In this document: positions 1-6,765 of the stretch, one piece after another
How the letters are laid out: the number at the start of each line of letters is the position of its first letter
How positions within the stretch are numbered: position 1 is the first letter of the stretch
Assembly: GCA_002422995.1 (NCBI GenBank)
Contig: DIUK01000135.1
Coordinates: 1-8,338 of the forward strand
Direction of reading: 5' to 3'
DNA: 8,338 nucleotides
Source: Rhodocyclaceae bacterium UBA6160
GTDB taxonomy: Bacteria > Pseudomonadota > Gammaproteobacteria > Burkholderiales > Rhodocyclaceae
Program-made: the position numbers and the translations under genes
Notes under the pieces: model-generated
What the model was told of the DNA's origin: nothing
Databases searched by the model: none
The model's input: only the letters and a program-made list of their open reading frames with translations

Positions 1-426
1 CTAAATGGCAAGCGGGGCACGGAGGCGATTTTGTTGGCGCTCTCGGCTGACTACACAGGTGATCGCGTAGCGGTTTTTATTGCAGGCACGGGCGACATGC
101 TGAATGCCGCTTTTGATGAAAAAACAGAGTTTTTCATGCTGGATAGCCTGACACCGCAAAAGCTTTACAACAGCGCTAGAAACCTTGAAATTGCCACCTG
201 GAAACTGGCTAATGCACGGGATATGGATGGCAACTTATTGCTACTGAGCAACGACATTGCCAATGAAGCACAACCTGCCAACTTAAGCTTTGAGCGCGAG
301 TTTGGCAAAATGATCGCCAACTTGGACTTACTCTCCCAAACAGTGTCAGAGCGTAGCAATCGAACCATCGTGCGTATCTCTCACAGCATTGCAACAGCAG
401 CATTTTTACCCGTATTGTCGTTTTAG
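1..426 (+). CDS. 3' end of conserved protein of unknown function (partial)
   Basis: The reading frame is open from the first base of the window and ends with TAG at 424-426, so only the last 141 residues are present and the true start lies upstream. The fragment begins LNGKRGTEAILLALSADYTG and runs through GDRVAVFIAG, a mostly helical middle (TPQKLYNSARNLEIATWKL) and SFEREFGKMIANLDLL, ending in a short hydrophobic tail (ATAAFLPVLSF). I recognise no catalytic motif or named domain. It has the look of a conserved accessory or envelope protein rather than an enzyme, but that is only an impression; any signal peptide or lipobox would be upstream of the window. It lies 31 bp before purN on the same strand, so the two may be co-transcribed. 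Codon use looks like its neighbours. Confidence 0.65.
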   Translation, partial: LNGKRGTEAILLALSADYTGDRVAVFIAGTGDMLNAAFDEKTEFFMLDSLTPQKLYNSARNLEIATWKLANARDMDGNLLLLSNDIANEAQPANLSFEREFGKMIANLDLLSQTVSERSNRTIVRISHSIATAAFLPVLSF

Positions 427-457
427 TTCGACACTTTTCCTTGATACAAACCAACTG

Positions 458-1102
458 ATGTCTCTTGACTTGAAACCCTACGTCATTCTTATTTCAGGAC
501 AAGGCAGCAATATGGCGGCTTTGCTTGATAGCAAGCTCCCCGGCCAATGCGTGGCGGTTATCAGTAACCGGCCTGACGCAACAGGTCTGGCCTTGGCTAA
601 AGCACGGGGGATTCATACGGTCGTGATCGATCACCGCCGCTTTGCCACCCGCGAAGCATTTGATTTGGCACTCATGACAGAAATTGACGGTTATACCCCG
701 CGACTGGTTTTTCTCGCCGGGTTTATGCGTATTTTAAGTAGCACATTTGTCACCCACTTTTACACCCGCATGGTCAACATTCACCCATCGCTCCTGCCGG
801 CTTTTCCTGGCTTGAAAACGCACGCCAGCGCTCTGGCTGCCAACGCTAAAACACATGGCTGCACAGTACATTTTGTGACGCCAGCAGTTGATGGCGGCCC
901 CATTATTGCCCAAGCCAAGGTACCCGTTTTGCCAGAGGATACTGAAAGTACGCTCGCCCACCGTGTGCTGGCCGCAGAACACTTACTTTACCCCCGCGTT
1001 GCCCGTTGGCTTTTGACTGAGCAAGTGACACTGACAGAAGGTCAAGTAAACTACGAGAAAAGCCTCACCCTAGAAGCCGCCGACTTAATCGTGACCAACT
1101 GA
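458..1102 (+). CDS. purN: phosphoribosylglycinamide formyltransferase (GART) PurN
   Basis: PurN transfers the formyl group of 10-formyltetrahydrofolate to glycinamide ribonucleotide, giving formyl-GAR, the third step of cytoplasmic purine biosynthesis. The protein is 214 aa, the normal length for the family. The N-terminal Rossmann strand and phosphate-binding loop are visible as VILISGQGSNM (9-19), and the folate/active-site region as NIHPSLLPAFPGL (107-119) with HxxxA following. The catalytic residues known from E. coli PurN correspond here to Asn107, His109 and Asp145 (in the VDGGPI motif at 144-149), all intact. The loop carries Gln15 where Arg, Ser or Asn is more usual, which should be tolerated. 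I chose ATG 458 because the family normally starts 6-10 residues before this first strand. The frame is open back to ATG 389, but that start would overlap the preceding gene and add 23 residues foreign to the family. Neither start has a clear Shine-Dalgarno sequence, so reinitiation after the upstream gene is possible. Confidence 0.96.
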   Translation: MSLDLKPYVILISGQGSNMAALLDSKLPGQCVAVISNRPDATGLALAKARGIHTVVIDHRRFATREAFDLALMTEIDGYTPRLVFLAGFMRILSSTFVTHFYTRMVNIHPSLLPAFPGLKTHASALAANAKTHGCTVHFVTPAVDGGPIIAQAKVPVLPEDTESTLAHRVLAAEHLLYPRVARWLLTEQVTLTEGQVNYEKSLTLEAADLIVTN

Positions 1103-1209
1103 TGTAACCAAGGCGAGTTTTCCAACGCGCGGCTTCAGTTTCCAATGCACCTCCAAACTGATCTAGCTCATTGGATCCGGTCTTTGACCCTATTTGCTAG
1201 CCCGCTCAA

Positions 1210-1224
1210 CGGCGATACTCGCCG
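1210..1224. repeat. short inverted repeat before the DUF3108 gene
   Basis: CGGCG-atact-CGCCG is a perfect 5-bp inverted repeat with a 5-nt loop, ending 24 bp before the DUF3108 start codon. It could form a small hairpin in the leader RNA or be an operator half-site pair. No T-run follows, so it is not a typical terminator. It is short enough to occur by chance. The rest of the 146-bp gap (1103-1248) shows no convincing promoter. Confidence 0.3.
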
Positions 1225-1248
1225 CTTCATAACAACAAGGCCAAGACT

Positions 1249-2391
1249 ATGCCATTTGCCATTGCACTGATTGCCTCTGCTTTTGTTCATGTTGCAGCCT
1301 TGATCAGCCCCGGTTGGGATCTGCCAAGCATTAGCCCGGAAGAACCCCACGAGTATATTAATGCAGTGTTAAAACCAGCAGAACCGGGCATTAGCGCCAC
1401 AGCGCAAGCCACCGCTCCGTCAGCTGAGGCCCAGTCAATGCAAAACACCAGCCCCAAGCCACCTCGCAAAAAAACACCCAGCTATCGAACACACCATCAC
1501 GCACCCGTAAAAACCCCCGACGCAACAGCGATGTTGCTGCCATCTGACAGCCCATCCGCAGAAATATCTGCAGAAACATCCATAGAAACATCAAATCGCG
1601 AAAACATATCGACTGATGTGAAGGATAGCGCCGCCTCACCAGCGCCGACATTTTCCAAAACCACCGACCAACTCGCATCAACCGCACCACCGCTAACCTT
1701 TAACCTGCCACCTCAAGGCCGCATCCGCTTTAACGTCACGCGGGGAGAGCGTGGATTTATCGTCGGGCAATCCATTAACACTTGGCAACATGATGGTATC
1801 CACTACCACTTCAAAGCAGTGACTGAAACCACCGGTTTAGCGGCCCTCTTCAAAACAGCCCAAGCAATACAGGAAAGTCAGGGTGACATTACCCCAACAG
1901 GCTTACAACCCAACAACTTCAGTAGCCAACGCAAGGGTAAAAAAGAAATAGCGACGCTTGACTGGACCAATCACCAAATCACTTTTGCTGAGCAAACCGT
2001 CCCGGTAACCGATGGCACACAAGACATGCTTTCCTTGTATTACCAGCTGTCTTTAATGGTGGCGTCAAATCAATCCATGGATGCGATCGAATTGATGATT
2101 GCCACAGGCCGCAAGCTGGAGCGCTATCGTTTTGAGCTGATTGGCACAGACAACCTCGCCGTGCTGGGCGCAGAACATCAAGCACAACACCTGCGTACCA
2201 AAACACGTAACGACACAATTGATTTATGGATTGCCAAAACAGTGCCCGGCTTACCGCTTAAAATCCGCTTCATGGACAGCAAAGGTGAAGTTTTTGAGCA
2301 AGTCATTGACGAAATATTCGTTTCCCAAGCACCCATCCCGCTTGACCCAGCCAAGCTTGCCGCACCTGACATGACGCCCTCTCCTAACTGA
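1249..2391 (+). CDS. DUF3108 domain protein with N-terminal membrane anchor and Pro-rich linker
   Basis: A 380-aa protein in three parts. Residues 1-20 (MPFAIALIASAFVHVAALIS) form one hydrophobic segment without an N-terminal positive charge or a clear cleavage site, so it is probably an inner-membrane anchor. Residues about 30-150 are a low-complexity linker rich in Pro, Ala, Ser and Thr, with a basic patch (PKPPRKKTPSYRTHHH) and a short AE/ET repeat (AEISAETSIETS), much like the periplasm-spanning part of TonB. Residues about 151-370 match the DUF3108 pattern: a beta-rich domain with GFIVGQSINTWQHDG, TTGLAALFKTAQAIQESQG, the turn TDGTQDMLSLYYQL and a final LPLKIRFMDSKGEVFEQVI. The function of DUF3108 is not established; an envelope role is likely from the topology. 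An in-frame TAG at 1198-1200 limits the start, and AAGG at 1237-1240, 8 nt before ATG 1249, supports it. Its position directly after purN is an arrangement I recall from betaproteobacteria. The purine gene and this envelope protein have no evident shared task. Confidence 0.82.
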   Translation: MPFAIALIASAFVHVAALISPGWDLPSISPEEPHEYINAVLKPAEPGISATAQATAPSAEAQSMQNTSPKPPRKKTPSYRTHHHAPVKTPDATAMLLPSDSPSAEISAETSIETSNRENISTDVKDSAASPAPTFSKTTDQLASTAPPLTFNLPPQGRIRFNVTRGERGFIVGQSINTWQHDGIHYHFKAVTETTGLAALFKTAQAIQESQGDITPTGLQPNNFSSQRKGKKEIATLDWTNHQITFAEQTVPVTDGTQDMLSLYYQLSLMVASNQSMDAIELMIATGRKLERYRFELIGTDNLAVLGAEHQAQHLRTKTRNDTIDLWIAKTVPGLPLKIRFMDSKGEVFEQVIDEIFVSQAPIPLDPAKLAAPDMTPSPN

Positions 2392-2437
2392 ACATCGCTT
2401 TACCCCTTGCACCATCGTCAATCTATTACCTGATTTT

Positions 2438-2498
2438 CTTTCGCTTTTTCTCTTTCGCTTTTTCTCTTTCGCTTTTTCTCTTTCGCTTTTTCTCTTTT
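2438..2498 (+). repeat. four perfect 14-bp tandem repeats upstream of the RNA methyltransferase gene
   Basis: The unit CTTTCGCTTTTTCT occurs four times without a single mismatch (2438-2451, 2452-2465, 2466-2479, 2480-2493), followed by a partial fifth copy CTTTT (2494-2498). Each unit can itself be read as two related heptamers, CTTTCGC and TTTTTCT. The top strand is pyrimidine only except for one G per unit. The tract ends 15 bp before the methyltransferase ATG, so it lies in the leader or promoter region and not in a gene. Perfect identity of all copies suggests recent expansion by slippage, i.e. a copy-number-variable locus. The remainder of the 122-bp gap (2392-2513) shows no terminator or recognisable promoter. 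Confidence 0.97.
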
Positions 2499-2513
2499 GA
2501 TCGAACCCTCATA

Positions 2514-4019
2514 ATGACCAAGCCTTTCCGCAACACCACGGCCACATCTTCTCCGCGAAAATCATCCGCCCGCGTCTCCGGCCGATCAAACAAGCCCGTG
2601 CAAAAAACCTGGCAGCGCGCCAAGCAAACCACCCATACGACTGAAGCGTCAGCCATCGCAAATGGCGAAGAAGGCTTATCTGCCGGCTTGCTTAGCGCGG
2701 CCATTGAAGCGACAACACAACTTTTGCAATTTACCCAACCGGCCGACGTCGTGCTTTCGGCTTTTTTCCGCGCTAAAAAAAGCGGTGTGCGGGATCGCAA
2801 CTTTATTGCCGAAACAGCCTACGCCGTTTTACGCCACAAACGATCGCTGACCAAACTGGGTATGACTACCCCAAAACCAACGCTTAGCCGCGATTCTCAA
2901 AGCCAATTTAACACCGGCACTGAACCCAAACGTACCAAACCAGGAAATGCGCCCAAAACCCATGTCTCGGTTCGCGAACTGGTTTTACTGTCTTTATCAC
3001 GCTTGCGCGGCATGTCGCAGCGGCAACTCGCCCCTGCGCTAAAAGAAGGCGAAGCCCAATGGCTCGCAGATGTTCGCGCCCAACTAGAACCCGAGCTCAC
3101 CCTCGGAGAACAACTGGACTTTCCCGATTGGCTGGCCGAGCGTTTGAGTGCCCGCATGAACGCAGACGACTTGCTGGTTTTAGCGCGCGCCTTAAACTCA
3201 TCCGCCCCGCTGGATTTACGTGTGAACACCTTCAAAACCACACGTGACGCTGTGCTCGCACAGTTAACCGCTGAAAGCATGAACCTCACACCCTGCCTGT
3301 ATTCCCCCATTGGCCTGCGCCTGAAAAACCGGCCATTCTTGCAAAAACATCCGCTATTTTTGGATGGCTCAATCGAAGTGCAGGACGAAGGCTCACAACT
3401 TCTAGGCTATTTGCTTGCCCCAAAACGAGGCGAAATGGTGGTGGATTTTTGCGCAGGCGCAGGTGGAAAAACACTCATGCTGGGCGCCATGATGCGCTCA
3501 ACCGGTCGACTCTATGCTTTTGATGTGGCCGAAAAGCGTCTCGCAAAACTGAAACCACGGGTCGCCAGATCAGGCTTATCGAATGTCCACCCCATGTTGA
3601 TTGCCAATGAAAATGATACTCGTATCAAAAGATTAGCAGGTAAAGTTGATAAAGTACTTGTAGATGCCCCTTGCTCCGGCTTAGGCACTTTGCGTCGTAA
3701 CCCTGACCTTAAGTGGCGGCAAACACCCGAGACAGTGGAAGAGCTCACCCAAAAGCAAGCCGCTATTTTGGCCTCTGCCGCCCGCTTGCTTAAACCCGGT
3801 GGCCGACTGGTGTATGCCACCTGCAGCATTCTGGAAGAAGAAAATGCCGCCATCGTCAATGCGTTTTTAGCCAACCACGCTGACTTTTCGCGCTTGCCTG
3901 CCAACAAGATTTTGGCTGACCAAGGCATCACTCTCGATACTGGCGAAGACCTGCTGTTAAGTCCGTCAGTGCACGGAACAGACGGTTTTTTTGCCGCCGT
4001 GCTCCAGCGTAACGCTTGA
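2514..4019 (+). CDS. RsmB/NOP-family class I SAM-dependent RNA (cytosine-5) methyltransferase
   Basis: The protein (501 aa) is predicted to methylate cytosine C5 in RNA, probably rRNA, using S-adenosylmethionine. The C-terminal half is a complete Rossmann methyltransferase. It has the pre-domain signature VQDEGSQLLGYLL, SAM-binding motif I VDFCAGAGGKT (310-320), an acidic FDVAEKRL segment, motif IV DAPCSG (384-389, Cys387) and motif VI ATCS (435-438). Cys437 is the expected nucleophile and Cys387 the residue that releases the product. The end, SPSVHGTDGFFAAVLQR, is typical of the family. The first ~55 residues are basic and disordered. A helical region follows (about 55-112, with DVVLSAFFRAKKSGVRDRNF) that is interrupted by a Pro/Thr/Lys-rich linker (about 116-149), making the protein longer than usual. 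I do not see a clear NusB domain, so I do not call it E. coli-type RsmB (C967); the exact target is unknown. ATG 2514 is the only upstream ATG in frame but lacks a Shine-Dalgarno sequence. Confidence 0.92.
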   Translation: MTKPFRNTTATSSPRKSSARVSGRSNKPVQKTWQRAKQTTHTTEASAIANGEEGLSAGLLSAAIEATTQLLQFTQPADVVLSAFFRAKKSGVRDRNFIAETAYAVLRHKRSLTKLGMTTPKPTLSRDSQSQFNTGTEPKRTKPGNAPKTHVSVRELVLLSLSRLRGMSQRQLAPALKEGEAQWLADVRAQLEPELTLGEQLDFPDWLAERLSARMNADDLLVLARALNSSAPLDLRVNTFKTTRDAVLAQLTAESMNLTPCLYSPIGLRLKNRPFLQKHPLFLDGSIEVQDEGSQLLGYLLAPKRGEMVVDFCAGAGGKTLMLGAMMRSTGRLYAFDVAEKRLAKLKPRVARSGLSNVHPMLIANENDTRIKRLAGKVDKVLVDAPCSGLGTLRRNPDLKWRQTPETVEELTQKQAAILASAARLLKPGGRLVYATCSILEEENAAIVNAFLANHADFSRLPANKILADQGITLDTGEDLLLSPSVHGTDGFFAAVLQRNA

Positions 4020-4023
4020 ACGC

Positions 4024-4599
4024 ATGTTGAAAGTCGTGTTTATGGTCGCAATGCTGTTTGCGGCCACCACCCTCTCGCTCACTGCCCGCGCAGAAGCCAT
4101 CCCCGCGACAGGCTCGATCGAACCACTCTTCACGCCGTGGGATGATGTTGAAGGCGCCATCATTCGCGCCTTGGCTCAAGCGCAAAAAACCATCCATGTA
4201 CAAACCTACCTGCTCACCAGCCGATCCATCACACAAGCGCTGATAGCTGCCAAAAACAGGGGTATTGATATCACGGTGCTAGCTGATCGAGAAATGGTCA
4301 AAAATGGCAAGTCATCCAAAGTATCCCAACTGGTCGCCGCTGGAATTCCGGTTTACCTGGAGACTCGCTACGCCATTGCGCACAATAAAATCATCCTGAT
4401 TGACGCGCAAACGTCCAATGGCATCCTATTAACCGGCAGTTATAACTTTACCTGGTCAGCACAAGCCAGGAATGCAGAAAATTTGCTCATTATTCGGGAT
4501 AATCCCCGGCTTTTGCAGCGCTACCTTGCCAACTGGCAACGTCATCAAGAAGAATCGCAGCCCTACGCAACCCCAACCGAGGCAACCCATGAATCCTGA
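4024..4599 (+). CDS. secreted phospholipase D-like (HKD) nuclease, Nuc family
   Basis: A 191-aa protein starting with a good signal peptide (MLKVVFMVAMLFAATTLSL then ARA-EA, cleavage near residue 23 or 25), so the mature protein should be periplasmic or secreted. The body is one PLD domain: FTPWDDVEGAIIRALAQA, then THIHVQTYLLTS-like strand/helix (IHVQTYLLTSRSITQAL), IDITVLAD, and the catalytic motif IAHNKIILIDAQ with His120, Lys122 and Asp127 (HxKx4D), followed by LTGSYNFT. Single-motif members such as Salmonella Nuc and BfiI work as dimers and cleave DNA or RNA without metal ions; length and motif order fit that group better than two-domain phospholipases. Nuclease activity on periplasmic or incoming nucleic acid is inferred. 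ATG 4024 was preferred over ATG 3991 because it gives a normal signal peptide and starts 4 bp after the methyltransferase stop. No strong Shine-Dalgarno is seen, so translation is probably coupled to the gene before. Its 3' end overlaps the channel gene by 11 bp. Confidence 0.9.
   Translation: MLKVVFMVAMLFAATTLSLTARAEAIPATGSIEPLFTPWDDVEGAIIRALAQAQKTIHVQTYLLTSRSITQALIAAKNRGIDITVLADREMVKNGKSSKVSQLVAAGIPVYLETRYAIAHNKIILIDAQTSNGILLTGSYNFTWSAQARNAENLLIIRDNPRLLQRYLANWQRHQEESQPYATPTEATHES
4579..4582 (+). promoter_or_regulatory. ribosome binding site deciding the MscS-family start
   Basis: GAGG lies 6 nt before ATG 4589, inside the last codons of the nuclease gene. It fixes the start of the channel at 4589; the same frame is open further upstream to 4472, but that longer version would encode 39 extra residues antiparallel to nothing known in MscS proteins and overlap the nuclease gene by over 120 bp. 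Confidence 0.8.
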
Positions 4600-5872
4600 C
4601 CTCTCTCTTCAGTGGAATGATTTTTTTGCCCAACTGCAACATCCAGATATTGTGTGGCAGCTTATTGCCCTGGCTACTTCTCTTGGTTTAGCCAAACTGA
4701 TTGAAGGCTTTGTTCGCGAACAAGTCGCCGCCCATGAAACACCCAATCTGGGTTTTGCAAAAAAAATTGGCCGAGGCAGCCTGAAAAGAGTGATCTTCCC
4801 TCTTGCTGCTTTGTTCTTTGTCGCCGTCATGCACTGGCTTATCAAGCCTTACATGCATACGCATCTGCTCACCCTGGCTTTGCCGCTTTTAGGCTCATTG
4901 GCATTTATTCGTCTGGTGTTTTATATCTTGCGCCACAGCTTTACCCATGCGCTCTGGCTTGCCAGCTTTGAGCGCATTTTCTCGCTCATCGCCTGGAGCA
5001 TTGTGGCTATGCATATTCTGGGTCTGCTACCAGAGCTGGTAGAAACACTCGAAGCCATTTCGCTACCCATTGGTAAAAATCCGCTCTCGCTTTGGCAAAT
5101 TCTGCAAGGCCTGGTCACTGTGGCCACTACGCTGTTGATTGCACTTTGGCTATCGAATACCTTTGAAGCAAAATTAAATCGCAGTACCGACATGGATACC
5201 AGCCTGCGCATGGTGCTAACGCGCATTCTGCGTGCCTTGCTCGGCTTTTTAGCCATCCTCATTGCCTTGCCGCTGGTGGGCATAGACCTCACCACCTTAT
5301 CTGTATTTGGTGGCGCGCTAGGCGTTGGTCTGGGCTTTGGCCTGCAAAAAATTGCCAGCAATTATGTCTCCGGCTTCATCATCCTGCTTGACCGTTCTAT
5401 TCGCCTTGGCAACATGATTACCGTGGGCGATGATAGAGGGCAAGTCACGCGCATCACCACGCGATTTACGGTATTGCGCAGCCTGACAGGCATTGAAGCC
5501 ATCGTTCCCAACGAACTACTCATCAACTCCGTCGTGCGCAATGAATCCTATACCGACCGGCAGGTCCGCGTCGCCCTGCCCGTGCAAGTGAGCTACGACA
5601 GTGACCTGGAACTGGCCATGCGCTTGTTGGCCGATGCGGCACATACCCAACCCCGTGTTTTGCAAACACCCGCCGCTGATATCCTGGTCAAGGAATTTGC
5701 CGATTCCGGCATTAACCTCGAACTGGGCTTCTGGATTACCGACCCGGAAAACGGCTTAGGCAAGCTCCGTTCAGACATTAACCTGGCCATTTGGCATGCC
5801 TTCAAGCAAAACGGCATCAGCATCCCCTTCCCTCAACGAGAAATACGCCTCCTAGGAGAAAAAAATGGCTGA
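4589..5872 (+). CDS. MscS-family mechanosensitive ion channel
   Basis: A 427-aa inner-membrane protein of the MscS family, predicted to open under membrane tension and release solutes during osmotic downshock. Hydrophobic segments are visible at about 21-40, 68-86, 92-114, 129-148, 168-188 and 211-231, followed by the pore helix TM3 at about 235-262. TM3 has the hallmark glycine/alanine face GGALGVGLGFGLQK (241-254), the kink region and NYVSGFIILLDRSIRLGNMI. The cytosolic beta domain follows (TVGDDRGQVTRITTRFTVLR, then IVPNELLI around 305-312), and the alpha/beta cage ends with IPFPQREIRLL. With about seven membrane segments and 427 residues it is larger than E. coli MscS (286 aa, three segments) and resembles the multi-helix MscS-like subgroup. 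Whether it gates like MscS, or responds to another signal, cannot be read from the sequence. It overlaps the nuclease gene by 11 bp and rlmB by 8 bp, which indicates translational coupling in one operon. Confidence 0.94.
   Translation: MNPDLSLQWNDFFAQLQHPDIVWQLIALATSLGLAKLIEGFVREQVAAHETPNLGFAKKIGRGSLKRVIFPLAALFFVAVMHWLIKPYMHTHLLTLALPLLGSLAFIRLVFYILRHSFTHALWLASFERIFSLIAWSIVAMHILGLLPELVETLEAISLPIGKNPLSLWQILQGLVTVATTLLIALWLSNTFEAKLNRSTDMDTSLRMVLTRILRALLGFLAILIALPLVGIDLTTLSVFGGALGVGLGFGLQKIASNYVSGFIILLDRSIRLGNMITVGDDRGQVTRITTRFTVLRSLTGIEAIVPNELLINSVVRNESYTDRQVRVALPVQVSYDSDLELAMRLLADAAHTQPRVLQTPAADILVKEFADSGINLELGFWITDPENGLGKLRSDINLAIWHAFKQNGISIPFPQREIRLLGEKNG
5854..5858 (+). promoter_or_regulatory. 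strong ribosome binding site of rlmB
   Basis: AGGAG followed by six A residues and then ATG 5865. The site lies within the last codons of the MscS-family gene. It is the best Shine-Dalgarno on the + strand of the window, and it would let rlmB be translated well even if few ribosomes reach it from upstream. Confidence 0.85.
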
Positions 5873-6614
5873 AACACGCCTGATCTACGGCTTTCACGCC
5901 ATTACCGCCAAACTGCGCCATGCGGCAGAAGACGTGCATGAAATCATCATTGCCGAAGGTCGCCAGGATGGCCGCATGCGCGACCTGTTAAAACTCGCCG
6001 AGAGCTTCAAAGTACGCGTCACGCTATCCGACACCGCACGCCTCGATGCGATGTCCGGCGCGGTGGGTAGAAACAGCAGCCATCAAGGCGTCGTTGCCCG
6101 CGTAGCCGCCCAGGCACGGCATATCACGCTGGACGATGTGCTGGAAAACCTGCAAGAACCCCCGCTACTGCTGGTTCTGGACAGCATTACCGACCCGCAC
6201 AACCTCGGCGCTTGCCTGCGCGTGGCAGACGCCGCCGGTGCGCACGCCGTCATCGCCCCCAAAGACAAAGCCTGCGGCTTGAATGCCACCGCTATTAAAG
6301 TCGCCAGCGGCGCGGCCGACACCGTGCCTTACATTGTCGTGACCAACCTCGCCCGCTCATTACGCGAAATGCAGGAACGGGAAATCTGGGTGATCGGCAC
6401 CACGGCCGATGCCAAACGTGAAATCTACGCCATCGACCAAAAAGGCCCCACCGCCTGGGTGCTCGGCGCCGAAGGCAGCGGCATGCGCCGCTTAACGCAA
6501 GAGACATGCGATGAGCTCGCCTACATCCCCATGCATGGCAGTGTGGAAAGCCTCAACGTGTCTGTTTCTGCTGGCCTGTGTTTATTCGAAACCCGTCGCC
6601 AGCGGCGACAGTAA
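5865..6614 (+). CDS. rlmB: 23S rRNA (guanosine-2'-O)-methyltransferase RlmB
   Basis: RlmB is a SPOUT (TrmH-type) enzyme that methylates the 2'-O of G2251 in the peptidyl-transferase P loop of 23S rRNA, using SAM. The 249-aa length matches the family. The N-terminal substrate-binding domain (1-80) starts LIYGFHAITAKLR and contains the typical NSSHQGVVARV (70-80). The catalytic trefoil-knot domain carries all three SPOUT motifs: motif 1 DSITDPHNLGACLRVADAAG (106-125, with Asn113 and Arg119), motif 2 LGAEGSGM (Glu203) and motif 3 IPMHGSVESLNVSVSAG (Ser229, Asn231). The protein ends in a short basic tail (RRQRRQ). The start overlaps the MscS-family gene by 8 bp. By eye its codons end in G or C more often than those of purN and the DUF3108 gene. 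It is the last gene of the + strand run and meets the - strand small gene tail to tail 15 bp later, with no clear intrinsic terminator between them. Confidence 0.96.
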   Translation: MAETRLIYGFHAITAKLRHAAEDVHEIIIAEGRQDGRMRDLLKLAESFKVRVTLSDTARLDAMSGAVGRNSSHQGVVARVAAQARHITLDDVLENLQEPPLLLVLDSITDPHNLGACLRVADAAGAHAVIAPKDKACGLNATAIKVASGAADTVPYIVVTNLARSLREMQEREIWVIGTTADAKREIYAIDQKGPTAWVLGAEGSGMRRLTQETCDELAYIPMHGSVESLNVSVSAGLCLFETRRQRRQ

Positions 6615-6629
6615 AAGTGTATTGAACAC

Positions 6630-6758
6630 CTACATTGGCCTGCACATTAATGTTTCACAGTGCGAGCCTGGATGGTCATTGATCAACCAGGAACATAGGG
6701 CAGCCCCTGCAAAAAACAATGCACTAAAGCAGGCAAGAAATTTCATTGTCTCGATCAT
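6630..6758 (-). CDS. small membrane or exported protein, 42 aa, unknown
   Basis: This short gene starts at ATG 6758 and ends with TAG at 6630-6632. GGGGAG (6771-6766) sits 7 nt before the ATG, the best ribosome binding site on the - strand after that of the DUF302 gene. The product begins MIETMKFLACFSALFFAGAA and continues with LCSWLIND and a polar end HPGSHCETLMCRPM. Residues 6-26 form one hydrophobic segment after a single lysine, so it is either a single-pass membrane protein or a secreted peptide; Cys10, Cys22, Cys34 and Cys39 are present, the last pair in a CxxxxC spacing. It lies 45 bp after the DUF302 gene on the same strand and its stop is 15 bp from that of rlmB. I recognise no family. 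Support is the ribosome binding site, the operon position and the sensible topology; no homology search was possible. A start at the second ATG (6746) is possible but badly spaced. Confidence 0.55.
   Translation of the reverse strand: MIETMKFLACFSALFFAGAALCSWLINDHPGSHCETLMCRPM
6667..6691. repeat. imperfect palindrome inside the small gene
   Basis: CCTGG and CCAGG arms flank a nearly symmetrical core (TGGTC / GATCA with one A-A mismatch and one G-U pair), so either strand could fold into a hairpin of about 11 pairs. No T-run follows on either strand, so a standard intrinsic terminator is unlikely. Its position between the convergent rlmB and DUF302 transcripts would suit RNA end protection or a bidirectional stop, but it also encodes part of the 42-aa protein. 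Confidence 0.3.
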
Positions 6759-6765
6759 CACTGTG

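Noticed and set aside
1171..1219. Possible promoter before the DUF3108 gene (TTGGAT or TTTGAC with TTGCTA or GATACT)
   Set aside because: Either the hexamers match poorly or the spacing is wrong (about 25 bp for TTTGAC to GATACT), so it is not better than chance.
1145..1270. 41-codon + strand frame from ATG 1145
   Set aside because: No Shine-Dalgarno, runs out of frame into the DUF3108 gene, and the product has no sensible features.
2426..2800. Open - strand frame rich in Lys, Glu and Arg
   Set aside because: The KEKKRKRKSEREK-like end is only the complement of the 14-bp repeat tract, and the rest runs antisense to the methyltransferase; no ribosome binding site or family resemblance.
6707..6733. 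CCTGC / GCAGG inverted repeat in the small gene
   Set aside because: Five-bp stem with a loop of about 17 nt and no T-run; not a credible terminator.
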